Positions 1-8,740 of a stretch of 25,114 nucleotides of DNA are shown here, in pieces. Numbering within the stretch: the first letter of the stretch is position 1; each line of letters opens with the position of its first letter. The stretch is from Saprospiraceae bacterium (lineage in GTDB: Bacteria > Bacteroidota > Bacteroidia > Chitinophagales > Saprospiraceae): positions 1,803 through 26,916 of the forward strand of contig JAHDEQ010000029.1 of the NCBI GenBank assembly GCA_020628755.1, read 5' to 3'. Made by a program: the position numbers and the translations under genes. A model generated the notes under the pieces. That model saw nothing but the letters and a program-made list of their open reading frames with translations. It did no database searches and was not told the DNA's origin.

Positions 1-617
1 CGCTCATAACCAATCTTAGTAGAAGGGCCGTGTCCCGAATAAACACGCACTTCATCCTCCAAGACCAATAGCTTGGTCTTGATGCTTTGGATAAGCGTAT
101 TGTAATCGCCCCCAGGCAAATCCGTTCGGCCAATACTTCCATAAAAAAGTACATCCCCTGCAATAACAAATTCTGATTCTCGACAATAAAAAGAAATACT
201 TGCAGGCGAATGTCCAGGTGTAAAAAGGACTTCTAGCTTCGTTGTTCCAAATTCAATAATATCTCCTTCTTCAATAAAAGATTCAGGCATTGGCGAAGGT
301 TCTGGAAACGGAATCCCATACAATTGAGCTGCCAAAGGTGCCTGTTCCAAAACAGGCAGCTCACCACTATGAATTTCTAGGGGCAAATTATAAGTTTCAG
401 AAACATACTTATTTCCAAAAATATGATCCAAATGACAATGCGTATTGATAAGCCGAACAGGTTTTAAACCAGCACTCTCAATAAAGGTTGACAACTGTTG
501 TTTTTCGGAGGCATTCCAGCAGCCAGGGTCAAAAATGATACACTCTTTGGTATCATCATAAACAATATATGTATTCTCTTGAAAAGGGTTAAAAGTTAAT
601 TCAGCAACATGGGCCAT
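1..617 (-). CDS. MBL-fold metallo-hydrolase (glyoxalase II-like), 3' end outside window
   Basis: I translated this from the reverse strand, since the gene leaves the window. It starts with ATG at 617 and is open for about 205 codons. The family hydrolyses thioesters or similar substrates with a dinuclear metal site, usually in the cytoplasm. Visible ligands are H60, H62, D64 and H65 in THCHLDH, a later PGHS histidine, the aspartate of AGDVLF, and SGHGP near the cut end. GSIGRTDLPGGD is typical of the small YcbL/glyoxalase II-like branch. There is no signal peptide. Only the last few residues appear to be missing. The gene is divergent from the Omp85-like gene at 671 with a 53-bp gap. The fold is certain; the substrate cannot be read from the sequence. 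Confidence 0.9.
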   Translation of the reverse strand, partial: MAHVAELTFNPFQENTYIVYDDTKECIIFDPGCWNASEKQQLSTFIESAGLKPVRLINTHCHLDHIFGNKYVSETYNLPLEIHSGELPVLEQAPLAAQLYGIPFPEPSPMPESFIEEGDIIEFGTTKLEVLFTPGHSPASISFYCRESEFVIAGDVLFYGSIGRTDLPGGDYNTLIQSIKTKLLVLEDEVRVYSGHGPSTKIGYE

Positions 618-646
618 GATTTTACCGTTTAATTTTTAAAGTTCAA

Positions 647-676
647 CAAATGTAACAATAATTATTATCCATGCAA
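647..676 (-). promoter_or_regulatory. Bacteroidota-type promoter for the MBL hydrolase gene
   Basis: On the minus strand TACATTTG (654-647) matches the -7 consensus TAnnTTTG, and a TTG (676-674) lies 19 nt upstream as the -33 element. Transcription would start about 24 nt before the ATG at 617. The -33 element overlaps the start codon of the divergent gene at 671. This is a motif match only. Confidence 0.4.
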
Positions 677-3600
677 TATCGTTTACTTCTCTTTGTCGCA
701 CTCGCCTTTTTAGCTGCCTCGTCTGTATCTGCACAAGGCACACAAGTACAATTTGGTAAAAACCGTGTACAATACCACGACGACTTCAAGGAGTGGTTGC
801 AGTACGAATCGCCCAACTTTATCACCTATTGGTATGGAAAAAGTCGAAATGTCGGACAAGCAGCAGTACAAATTGCAGAACTCGACCACGATGCCATCCA
901 AAATGTTTTGGAACATCGTATTAATAGCAAAATTGAACTCATTATTTATTCGGACATAACAGATTTGAAACAAAGCAATTTGGGTTCAGAAGATGTTTTT
1001 GTCAATGCAGCAGGGCAAACCAAAATAGTCGGCAATAAAGTTTTCCTTTATTTCAATGGCGATCATCAACATTTACGTACCCAAATTCGAGAAGGGATAG
1101 CCTCGGTCTATCTCAATGCCATGTTATTTGGCTCTAATTTGCAAGAAATTGTTCAAAATGCTGTTATGCTCAACCTGCCTCGATGGTTTGAGCGAGGCTT
1201 GGTGTCGTACATTGGGCAAGACTGGAGTGTGGACTTAGACAATCAATTGAAAGATGCGCTACTTCACGAAGATTATAAAGATTTTAATAGACTTTCGGAA
1301 GACTATCCGCAATTGGCAGGACATTCTCTATGGTATTACATCGGCCAAAATTATGGTAAGTCAACCGTCTCTAATCTATTATACCTAACAAGAATAAATC
1401 GCAGTATTGAAAGTGGTTTTTTATATGTCTTGGGGAGCAATTACGAACGTATAATTGAGTCTTGGGAAGAGTATTTTCTTGCTCGCTTTCAGCAAGATAG
1501 CGAGCAGCGAGATTCGCTTGGTCAACATCTTTTTGCGGTAAAAAACAAGCGAAATTTGCCACTAAGTCAAGTCAAATTGAGTCCTGATGGCACTAAAATG
1601 GCTTATGTTTCTAACGAAATAGGCAAGTACAAAGTCTATTTGCATGACTTGGTCAACAACCAAAGAAAGGTCATTCACAAGGGCGGCTTTCGCAATGCTT
1701 TTCAGGCAACAGATTATAATTATCCTTTGCTCGTTTGGAAACCAAGTGGCTATGAGTTGAGCGTCATTTACGAAAGACGAGATGTCATCAAATGGCTCAA
1801 CTACGATACCAATACGGGCGACAGCGTACTCGAAGATTTAGACCCGCAATATCAGCGTATTTTGAGTGCCGACTATTTGGATAATTCTAAAATGATATTT
1901 TCAGCTATTGTAAATGGTTATTCAGATCTATTTGTATATGAGACCTTGAACCGTCAAACCCAGCGTATCACCAATGATTTTTATGATGATTTGGATGCAA
2001 GAGTAGTAAAAATAATGGACAAAACAGGAATCCTCTTTGCTTCAAATCGGGAAGAAACACTTTTGCGTCAAGCAAAATTGGATACCATTTTGCCCATCAA
2101 GACCTTTGATATTTTCTATTATGATTTTACAGAAAAGTCAAAACAACTTATCCGAATTACAGACACTCCAATTGCCAATGAGCGTCATCCTGTCGCTATT
2201 GACACAACTTGGTTTGCTTATACCTCGGACGAAAGTGGCATTTACAACCGAAGGGTCGGTTATTTAGATGATGTTTTTGTATATAACGAACAAGTCATTA
2301 CGCTCAAAGATAAAACCGAAATTGTCTTACACGAAGATTCTACCTTGACTTCGCTAGATGCGAGCTTGATTGCCAATATTGAGTTGCGACCTGTTTATGA
2401 AAAACAGGCTTTTACACATCACAACTCCAACTATCCTCGCAATATTTTAGAGTTTAATAAAGCACTCAAATCTCCAAAAATAGCAGAATTGGTTTTTACT
2501 GATGGTGAATATCGCTTTTTTATTCAAGATTTGGTCATTGACTCTTCTTACGATGTTGTAAAGACTCGTTTTCAACGCCAAGAACAGAGTATTTTTGAAA
2601 GTATCAATAATCTTTCGTTGGGAACGGAAATTCCCAACAACGAAAATAGTGTGCTCCAAGAATCTTCACAAACAGTAGTTGACCTTTTTCCAGCTACCGA
2701 TACTAAAAAAGATACGACTAAAGTAGATATTGATGACTATCTTTTTCAAAGTGAATTTGATAATGACGAAACTCCTTTGGTCGTAGAAATTGAGCAAGAC
2801 AAAGGCGAAATCCTACTCGAAAAGCCAAGCCCAAAGCAAGTGAATCCACTTGCTAAAGGCCCTAAGGTTTTGCGTTTTCGGCCATCACGAATCATCCCTT
2901 ATAGACTCAAATTTAGAACAGATTTTGTTACCACCAATTTAGACAATAGTTTGCTTTTTGGAGGATTAGATACTTATGCTGGAGACCGCCAAGAATTTAC
3001 GACACCGCCGCCAGGTATTTTGTTCAAAGCCAATTTTAAAGACCTTTTTGAAGATTATCAATTAGAGGGAGGAGTTCGAGTGCCTACCACTTTTAATGGT
3101 GCCGAATATTTTTTGACCTTTGATGATAAAAAAGGCCGTTTTGACAAACAATATGCAGTTTATCGAAAAGTAACTAGAGATAGAGTTGAAGATTTCAACT
3201 CTAATCCACTACGCAATGAGTATGTCACCTTGCTAGGAATGGGGCAATTGAGCTATCCTTTTGATATTTTTCGTTCGTTAAGAGGTAGTCTTACTTTGAG
3301 AAATGATCGCTCCACTCCTTTGGCTACCGATATACTATCTCTAGGGCAAGCCTCCCAAAACGAACAACGCATTGGTGCAAAATTGGAGTATGTTTTTGAT
3401 AATACCCTTGATGTATCGGCTAATATCAAAAATGGTACACGCTATAAAGTCTATGCAGAAGTCGTCAAGCGATTTCGATTGGACTTGCTCAATAATGTTG
3501 ACTTTGAATTTAATCCTGGTGTAATGACCGTATTGGGTATTGACGCAAGACATTATCAACGCCTCGACAAACGCTCCATTCTTGCGATGCGTTTGGCAGC

Positions 3601-4135
3601 AGCTACTTCTTTTGGTTCAGAAAAGATTTTGTACTATCTAGGAGGAGTAGATGGTTGGTTGTTTCCTAAATTCAACCAAGATGTTCCCTTGCCTGTCAAT
3701 GATGATTTTGCTTATCAGACTTTGGCTGCCAATATGCGAGGTTTTAATCAAAATATTCGCAATGGCAATTCTTATATATTGTTTAATGCAGAATTGCGGG
3801 TGCCGATTATTCAATATTTTTCGAGACGTACACTTCGTTCTTCCTTTTTACGTAATTTTCAGTTGACAGGTTTCTTTGATACAGGCACTGCTTGGCAAGG
3901 ACTCACACCATTTAGCGAGGATAATCCTTTGAATATTGTCGAATTTATTGGAGAAGAAGGGAGTCCAATTAATGTAAGTGTCAACTATTTTAGAGATCCT
4001 ATAGTAGTTGGTTATGGTGCAGGTGTTCGCTCTATGTTGTTTGGTTACTTTATCAAATTGGATTATGCGTGGGGCATTGAGACTAGAGTCGTACAAAAAC
4101 CAAGGTTTTTCTTATCTATAGGAACAGACTTTTAA
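671..4135 (+). CDS. Outer-membrane protein: degenerate gluzincin-like domain, TolB-like propeller, Omp85-type barrel
   Basis: This is a 1154-residue exported protein. Residues 1-21 are a signal peptide (cleavage SVSA|QG). Residues about 30-280 resemble the MA-like domain of gluzincin metallopeptidases: LPRWFERG (169-176) matches the usual downstream P-W-x-EG segment, but the HExxH position reads REGIA (140-144), so both histidines are lost. Residues about 295-620 are WD40/TolB-like propeller repeats, starting near KLSPDGTKMAYVSN. An acidic linker follows (about 680-730). Residues about 735-1154 look like an Omp85 barrel: MRGF (1022-1025) fits the conserved loop-6 (V/L/M)RG(F/Y) motif, ELRVPI follows, and the protein ends in phenylalanine. 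I see no POTRA domain. It probably sits in the outer membrane with the propeller in the periplasm. It is followed 13 bp later by a lipoprotein gene. The domain reading is fairly secure; the function is unknown. Confidence 0.8.
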   Translation: MQYRLLLFVALAFLAASSVSAQGTQVQFGKNRVQYHDDFKEWLQYESPNFITYWYGKSRNVGQAAVQIAELDHDAIQNVLEHRINSKIELIIYSDITDLKQSNLGSEDVFVNAAGQTKIVGNKVFLYFNGDHQHLRTQIREGIASVYLNAMLFGSNLQEIVQNAVMLNLPRWFERGLVSYIGQDWSVDLDNQLKDALLHEDYKDFNRLSEDYPQLAGHSLWYYIGQNYGKSTVSNLLYLTRINRSIESGFLYVLGSNYERIIESWEEYFLARFQQDSEQRDSLGQHLFAVKNKRNLPLSQVKLSPDGTKMAYVSNEIGKYKVYLHDLVNNQRKVIHKGGFRNAFQATDYNYPLLVWKPSGYELSVIYERRDVIKWLNYDTNTGDSVLEDLDPQYQRILSADYLDNSKMIFSAIVNGYSDLFVYETLNRQTQRITNDFYDDLDARVVKIMDKTGILFASNREETLLRQAKLDTILPIKTFDIFYYDFTEKSKQLIRITDTPIANERHPVAIDTTWFAYTSDESGIYNRRVGYLDDVFVYNEQVITLKDKTEIVLHEDSTLTSLDASLIANIELRPVYEKQAFTHHNSNYPRNILEFNKALKSPKIAELVFTDGEYRFFIQDLVIDSSYDVVKTRFQRQEQSIFESINNLSLGTEIPNNENSVLQESSQTVVDLFPATDTKKDTTKVDIDDYLFQSEFDNDETPLVVEIEQDKGEILLEKPSPKQVNPLAKGPKVLRFRPSRIIPYRLKFRTDFVTTNLDNSLLFGGLDTYAGDRQEFTTPPPGILFKANFKDLFEDYQLEGGVRVPTTFNGAEYFLTFDDKKGRFDKQYAVYRKVTRDRVEDFNSNPLRNEYVTLLGMGQLSYPFDIFRSLRGSLTLRNDRSTPLATDILSLGQASQNEQRIGAKLEYVFDNTLDVSANIKNGTRYKVYAEVVKRFRLDLLNNVDFEFNPGVMTVLGIDARHYQRLDKRSILAMRLAAATSFGSEKILYYLGGVDGWLFPKFNQDVPLPVNDDFAYQTLAANMRGFNQNIRNGNSYILFNAELRVPIIQYFSRRTLRSSFLRNFQLTGFFDTGTAWQGLTPFSEDNPLNIVEFIGEEGSPINVSVNYFRDPIVVGYGAGVRSMLFGYFIKLDYAWGIETRVVQKPRFFLSIGTDF

Positions 4136-4148
4136 ATATATTTGACTT

Positions 4149-4493
4149 ATGAGAATTTTCTATACTATTGTACTATTTGTGGGACTTTTTATTGGAGCTT
4201 GCCAATCTGACACCAAGCCCAAAGAAGCAGCTACCACTACGCCACCATCACCTAAATATGAGCGCAAAACGACATGGACAGATAAGGACATGGAGTTTCA
4301 ACAAAGTTATTGCCTCCAAATCATGGCCAATATTCAAGATTTGGATAAGGAAAATTATTGTAAGTGCTTTTTAGATAAAGTTAAATTCTACTACGAACCT
4401 GTTGATGTACTTCATGCTTATCGGCAAGAGCGAGATTTTAGCCAAGAGTGTATGGAATTGCATTTTTCGGGAGAAGTGGAAGAAGAACAATAA
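4149..4493 (+). CDS. Small four-cysteine lipoprotein
   Basis: This 114-residue protein begins with a lipoprotein signal peptide; the lipobox IGAC places the lipidated cysteine at 18. A Thr/Pro-rich linker (about 22-36) leads into a small helical domain with four further cysteines (C55, C71, C73, C101), which could form two disulfides in the periplasm. I do not recognise the family. It lies 13 bp downstream of the Omp85-like gene on the same strand, so co-transcription and a partnership with that barrel are plausible but inferred. Its stop codon is 3 bp from the end of the convergent cyclase gene. Confidence 0.8.
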   Translation: MRIFYTIVLFVGLFIGACQSDTKPKEAATTTPPSPKYERKTTWTDKDMEFQQSYCLQIMANIQDLDKENYCKCFLDKVKFYYEPVDVLHAYRQERDFSQECMELHFSGEVEEEQ

Positions 4494-4496
4494 TTT

Positions 4497-7400
4497 CTAA
4501 TCTTTGCGGAGGGCGTTCAGACGAAGTCTGAACAGGTGTTTGGGCGTTTCTTCGTATAGTTTTTGATACAATGCAAAGGCTTCGTTTTTGTGCTCATCAT
4601 TTATTTTAGAAAGTTCGTAATAGACTTGTGCTTTTTTCTGAATAGTCGTTGCCTTTTCTAAAAGTTTGTGTAGTTTTTGAGTGGCTTTAGTCGTTTCTTT
4701 TTGCTCTATCAGCAAACGACTTGCTAGAGACTCTACTTCAAAAATCAATTCCTTATTATCCAATTGCAGGGCTAATTTATGTGCTTTTTGTTGTGCGATG
4801 TTCGCTTCTTCCAAACGCCCCATATATAATAATGAATAACTTTTTTCAATAAGGCTAGTACCGAGTACTAGCTTATTATCAATTTTTTGGGTTACATCAA
4901 TAGCCTGATTGTAGTAAGAGAGTGCTTGCTCAAAGGAGGACTGAAAACTATATACATCACCAAGCGTATTCAATGCTTTGGCAATTCCTTTTTGATAATT
5001 GAGTTCCTTGCATAATTGCAATTGTGTCTCCAAATGCGGGATGGCCTCTTTGAAATTTCCCTTTAAAGCATACAAATCGCCAAGCAAACCATGTACAATG
5101 GCTATGCCTTGCTTATCGCCCAACTCTTCGGAAAGAACAAGGTCATACTCAAAGTTTTCTTGTGCTTTGTGGTAGTCCCCTTTGCGCTCATAAACACTAC
5201 CGATGCAACCAATGGCAATAGACATCAATTGTTTGTTGCCCAATTCTTGGCTAAGAGCAAGCCCTTTTTCGTAAGAATCAAGCGCATTGTCATAGTCGCC
5301 TTTTTCAAAAAATACAATCCCCAAATTGGTATAAAGATTAGCCATTGCAGGCTTGTCATTTTTTTCGTTGGCCAATACGAGCTGCTCTTGTATATATTTG
5401 ATTCCCTCTACATAGCTGCCTTGGTTCATATAAGTTAGTCCCAAAGTAGAAACCGTTTGGGCAGTGCCATTGTGATAAGGCAAGCTACGACTCAAATCAA
5501 TACTTTTGACAAAATAATTCTTAGCCTTTTCGTATTGTCCTTGTCGGAAAAACAGATTACCCAGATTGCCATAACTTTTGGTTATACCAAGCTGGTCATT
5601 ACTTGACTCAAAGGTGAGTACGGCTGTTTCGAGATGGTGTAGTGCTTCTTCATAATTGCCTTTGAGCATGAGCAATTTTCCGAGACTGTTATTGGCACGT
5701 GCTTCAAGAATTTTTTCGTTGCTAAACATGGCCGCTTCGAGCGCAGTTGTGAATGCCAATTCACAAGCATCCCAATCGCCGATAGATTCTAAAATACTTC
5801 CTTTTTTGAGCAAGGTTTTGATGTAAAGATTCTTTTCTTTTTTTGGACTAATCAAAGACAAAATCTTGTTATAAAAACGAAGTGCTTGTTGATTCTGAAA
5901 ATTTCGCTCCGCATATTTGGCTGCTTTGTTGAGGTAAAATTTCGTCTTTTCAGCATTTTCAGCGTGTTCAAAATGAAAAGCTAAATCTACATAACGTTCA
6001 GCTATATTATCAGTATAGAGGTTTTCGATGGCTTCGCCTATAAGTTGGTGCAACTCGCGTAAGCGAGTACGCAATTGCATATCGTAAACCGCTTCTCGCA
6101 ACAGTGAATGTTTAAAAATATAGCGCAACTCATTCATAGCTCTCCAAATCTGACCTCGCTCGGCAGTTTGTATTTGCTCTTGCAATACAATTGTTGAATC
6201 AGCATTGCTGCGAATAAACTCATTTTGAGTTTTCATGACTGCTGATAAAACGGGGATTTCAAACTCTCGCCCAATGACTGCTGCTGCTTTGACGGTTTCT
6301 TTGACCAAAGAAGAGAGTCTGTCAACTCGTGCCATCAAAATGGCATTGATGGAATTGGATAGTTTGATATTTTTATCCTTGATATGCCATTTTTCCTGCT
6401 CTTTGATTAGTAAATTGCTTTCCGAAAAATATTCTAAAATTTGTTCTAAGTAAAAAGGATTTCCATTGGTTGTACGTTGGAGTACTTGAAAAAACTCTTC
6501 GCTAATCGTCCCTTCTAAATAATTTTCTGCAAAAGCACGTAGTGCTTTTGGTTGCAAAATATTGAGGTCTAATTCTAAAATAGGTAACTGATATTGCTCC
6601 ACTTTTTCGGGAGGTACAAGTCTTGGTTTTGAGCCGTCATCCAAATAACGAGAAGTGATGAGCAACAGCACGGGTAAGTGCTGTATGTTTCGGATAAGTT
6701 CTTCCAAAAAGGCTTTTGAACTATCGTCAAACCAATGAGCATCTTCCAATTCTATAATCAAAACTTGTAAAGAAGACTCGGCTATAAACAAGTTGGATAG
6801 TGCCGAAAGCGTATTTCGATAACGTCCTTTGGCATCAAGCTGATTCCAAAGACTATCTTCGTATTGAATCCCAATCAATGCTGCTAAAATGGTTTGAGTA
6901 CGCTCCAACTCCAATTGCAGCGGAGACTTTTCGGGCAAGCCGTTTTGGCTTTGTATTTCTTCTAATTTTCGGAATAATTTTGACAGTTTGGCTTCAAAAT
7001 TAGCTTTGTTTTTTTGTGGGGTATTTTGAGGAGATTGATGAAAATAATTTTTTAGAAAATAGATAAAAGGATTAAAGGGTTTTTGTAAAATTTGGTCGGC
7101 TTGGCAACTTAGCCATTTGACAATCATGGGTTTTTCGGTACTTGCCTGTTCGTCCAATTGGGCTTCCAATTGGCGCATAAATTCAAAAATAAGGCGGCTT
7201 TTGCCAATCCCTGCTTCGCCATAAACATAGGCGATATGCAACGAATGTTGAGTCCATAATGGCTCTACAAAATCGTGCAATATTTGCAATTCTTGTTCAC
7301 GACCAATGATAGTACCTGTAAAGAGATGATTATTTTCTTCTTTTCTACCAACTAAACTGAAGGTAGGAATATCGGTTTGAATACCTTTATAACGAATATC

Positions 7401-8573
7401 TCCTTTGTGCTGAAAGTGATAATTTTTTTCTTTTTGAATTTCTTCATCAACCGAGATTTCGCCCCAATTGGCATAAGACATCAATCGAGCAGCAATGTTT
7501 ACACGGTTTCCGACGACAGCATATTGTACTCTTTGTTCGCCGCCAATAATACCCGTAAAAGCTTCGCCAGAGGTGATACCCACCTTGAAATCAAGTTGGG
7601 TTTGTTGGCGCAATTGTTCCGTTTCTTCCTTTAGTGCCAAAGCAAACTCCAAAGCCCGTTCAATATTGTTTTCAAAGGAGATGGGTGCGCCGAAGAAAGC
7701 AACCATAACACCGCCTTTGTCTCCAAAGTCAATTTCTTTGAAATAGCCCGAAAAGTTTTGAATCTGATTTAATACGATTGTCGAAAATTGATTGAGCAAA
7801 TCGTAAGTTGCTACATTTTTAAAAGCAACAAAAACCGAAATAACGGCTCGAAACTCTCCAATTTGACGAAATCGCAAAATAGATTTTGGAATAAATTGAG
7901 TAAGAATTCTTTTTTCTGTATTGCTTAAAGTTGCCTTAAATTTATGGGTAGTTTGCTCCATTTTGAGCAAATTCGTTGACTTTAGGCGATAGAATGGCTG
8001 TAGCCGAATTTTTTGAGTAGCTACTTTATTTTTAGAAATCTGATTTTTAAACGCTTGGTCTAAAACGATTTCTTGTTGTTTGGCCAGTAGCTGTGCATCA
8101 GCACAGCCATTGATGGCATGACTTCGGAAGTAAAAAGACTTTTGTTCATCACCAACGATACCCCATTCTACATTGCCCAGCGAAAGTCCAATTTTTACAC
8201 CAATATCAAAATCTTCAAAAAGGGTATTATCTGCATTTTGTTTTTCAAACAAATCTCTCGTCTGCAAAGCGGCATCCAAAACATTTTCGATAGAAGTCTC
8301 CGTTTCTTCCATCGGAAAAATGGCCGTAAATGCATCTCCTGCAAAATAAGGAATGAATCCTTTTTTTTGATAAACTAAATGGACAAGTGGCGCAAAAATC
8401 TTGTTGAGACTAAAGGATAATTTTTCGGCACCAACGACTCCTTGTGCCATATATGCTTCTGTCAGGGCTGTAAATCCAGACAGATCAATAAACATAGTAT
8501 AGGCTTCAAAACGACCTGTTTTATGCCCTTGATGAAATTGTTGTATGATAAAATATGGTAAAAACTGTTTCAA
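4497..8573 (-). CDS. Soluble adenylyl cyclase-like protein: two class III cyclase domains, STAND ATPase, TPRs
   Basis: This 1358-residue cytoplasmic protein starts at a TTG, because a TAG stop precedes it directly and the next ATG (codon 27) would cut into the first domain. Domain C1 (about 20-200) keeps the metal-binding aspartates D30 (FIDLSGFT) and D80 (FAGD) but has N155..D159 where the transition-state N..R pair belongs. Domain C2 (about 235-410) keeps N359..R363 (VNIAARL) but has A250 and about G288 at the metal positions; K279 may correspond to the substrate lysine. A STAND-type ATPase follows, with Walker A GEAGIGKS (452-459) and Walker B LIIELED ending at D611. From about 880 to the end there are roughly ten TPRs of about 40 residues. 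Order and residue split match mammalian ADCY10, so one composite active site making cAMP is likely. Adenylate rather than guanylate specificity is inferred. Confidence 0.93.
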   Translation of the reverse strand: MKQFLPYFIIQQFHQGHKTGRFEAYTMFIDLSGFTALTEAYMAQGVVGAEKLSFSLNKIFAPLVHLVYQKKGFIPYFAGDAFTAIFPMEETETSIENVLDAALQTRDLFEKQNADNTLFEDFDIGVKIGLSLGNVEWGIVGDEQKSFYFRSHAINGCADAQLLAKQQEIVLDQAFKNQISKNKVATQKIRLQPFYRLKSTNLLKMEQTTHKFKATLSNTEKRILTQFIPKSILRFRQIGEFRAVISVFVAFKNVATYDLLNQFSTIVLNQIQNFSGYFKEIDFGDKGGVMVAFFGAPISFENNIERALEFALALKEETEQLRQQTQLDFKVGITSGEAFTGIIGGEQRVQYAVVGNRVNIAARLMSYANWGEISVDEEIQKEKNYHFQHKGDIRYKGIQTDIPTFSLVGRKEENNHLFTGTIIGREQELQILHDFVEPLWTQHSLHIAYVYGEAGIGKSRLIFEFMRQLEAQLDEQASTEKPMIVKWLSCQADQILQKPFNPFIYFLKNYFHQSPQNTPQKNKANFEAKLSKLFRKLEEIQSQNGLPEKSPLQLELERTQTILAALIGIQYEDSLWNQLDAKGRYRNTLSALSNLFIAESSLQVLIIELEDAHWFDDSSKAFLEELIRNIQHLPVLLLITSRYLDDGSKPRLVPPEKVEQYQLPILELDLNILQPKALRAFAENYLEGTISEEFFQVLQRTTNGNPFYLEQILEYFSESNLLIKEQEKWHIKDKNIKLSNSINAILMARVDRLSSLVKETVKAAAVIGREFEIPVLSAVMKTQNEFIRSNADSTIVLQEQIQTAERGQIWRAMNELRYIFKHSLLREAVYDMQLRTRLRELHQLIGEAIENLYTDNIAERYVDLAFHFEHAENAEKTKFYLNKAAKYAERNFQNQQALRFYNKILSLISPKKEKNLYIKTLLKKGSILESIGDWDACELAFTTALEAAMFSNEKILEARANNSLGKLLMLKGNYEEALHHLETAVLTFESSNDQLGITKSYGNLGNLFFRQGQYEKAKNYFVKSIDLSRSLPYHNGTAQTVSTLGLTYMNQGSYVEGIKYIQEQLVLANEKNDKPAMANLYTNLGIVFFEKGDYDNALDSYEKGLALSQELGNKQLMSIAIGCIGSVYERKGDYHKAQENFEYDLVLSEELGDKQGIAIVHGLLGDLYALKGNFKEAIPHLETQLQLCKELNYQKGIAKALNTLGDVYSFQSSFEQALSYYNQAIDVTQKIDNKLVLGTSLIEKSYSLLYMGRLEEANIAQQKAHKLALQLDNKELIFEVESLASRLLIEQKETTKATQKLHKLLEKATTIQKKAQVYYELSKINDEHKNEAFALYQKLYEETPKHLFRLRLNALRKD
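4515..4533. terminator. Perfect hairpin at the convergent lipoprotein/cyclase junction
   Basis: GTTCAGAC and GTCTGAAC form a perfect 8-bp stem around a 3-nt loop (GAA). It lies 22 nt after the lipoprotein stop codon on the plus strand and inside the last codons of the cyclase gene on the minus strand. No clear U-tract follows on either side, so intrinsic termination is uncertain; mRNA 3'-end protection is an alternative. Confidence 0.45.
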
Positions 8574-8643
8574 CTATTGTTTGTTATACTTTTCTAAAAC
8601 TAGAATGCAAAGCGAAAAATACAAATTTTGAAATTAAGTATGG

Positions 8644-8684
8644 CATAAAAATAGAGAAGTTCCTCCTAAATTAATAGAAGGAAC
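8644..8684 (-). terminator. Intrinsic terminator downstream of the M48-like lipoprotein gene
   Basis: GTTCCT (8659-8664) pairs with AGGAAC (8679-8684), extended by three inner pairs after one mismatch, around a 6-nt loop. Reading the minus strand, the hairpin is followed by TTCTCTATTTTT, a fair U-tract. The position, 99 nt after the stop at 8783 and before the cyclase gene, suits a terminator separating the two genes. Confidence 0.55.
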
Positions 8685-8711
8685 CTCTGCTAGAAATTTT
8701 AACACTTTTAA

Positions 8712-8740
8712 TGATTCATTATCCAAGGATAGATGAATCA
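8712..8740. repeat. Strong inverted repeat in the cyclase/lipoprotein spacer
   Basis: TGATTCATTATCC (8712-8724) pairs with GGATA (8727-8731) and ATGAATCA (8733-8740) across one bulged G. This gives 13 pairs, or 12 with a closed four-base loop. On the minus strand it is followed by an AT-rich tract, so it could be a first terminator for the gene ending at 8783, or an operator. Confidence 0.5.

Noticed and set aside
4900..5900. Near-repeats in the cyclase gene resembling a tandem array or CRISPR
   Set aside because: The periodicity is about 120 bp and in frame, matching degenerate TPR codons; there are no conserved direct repeats.
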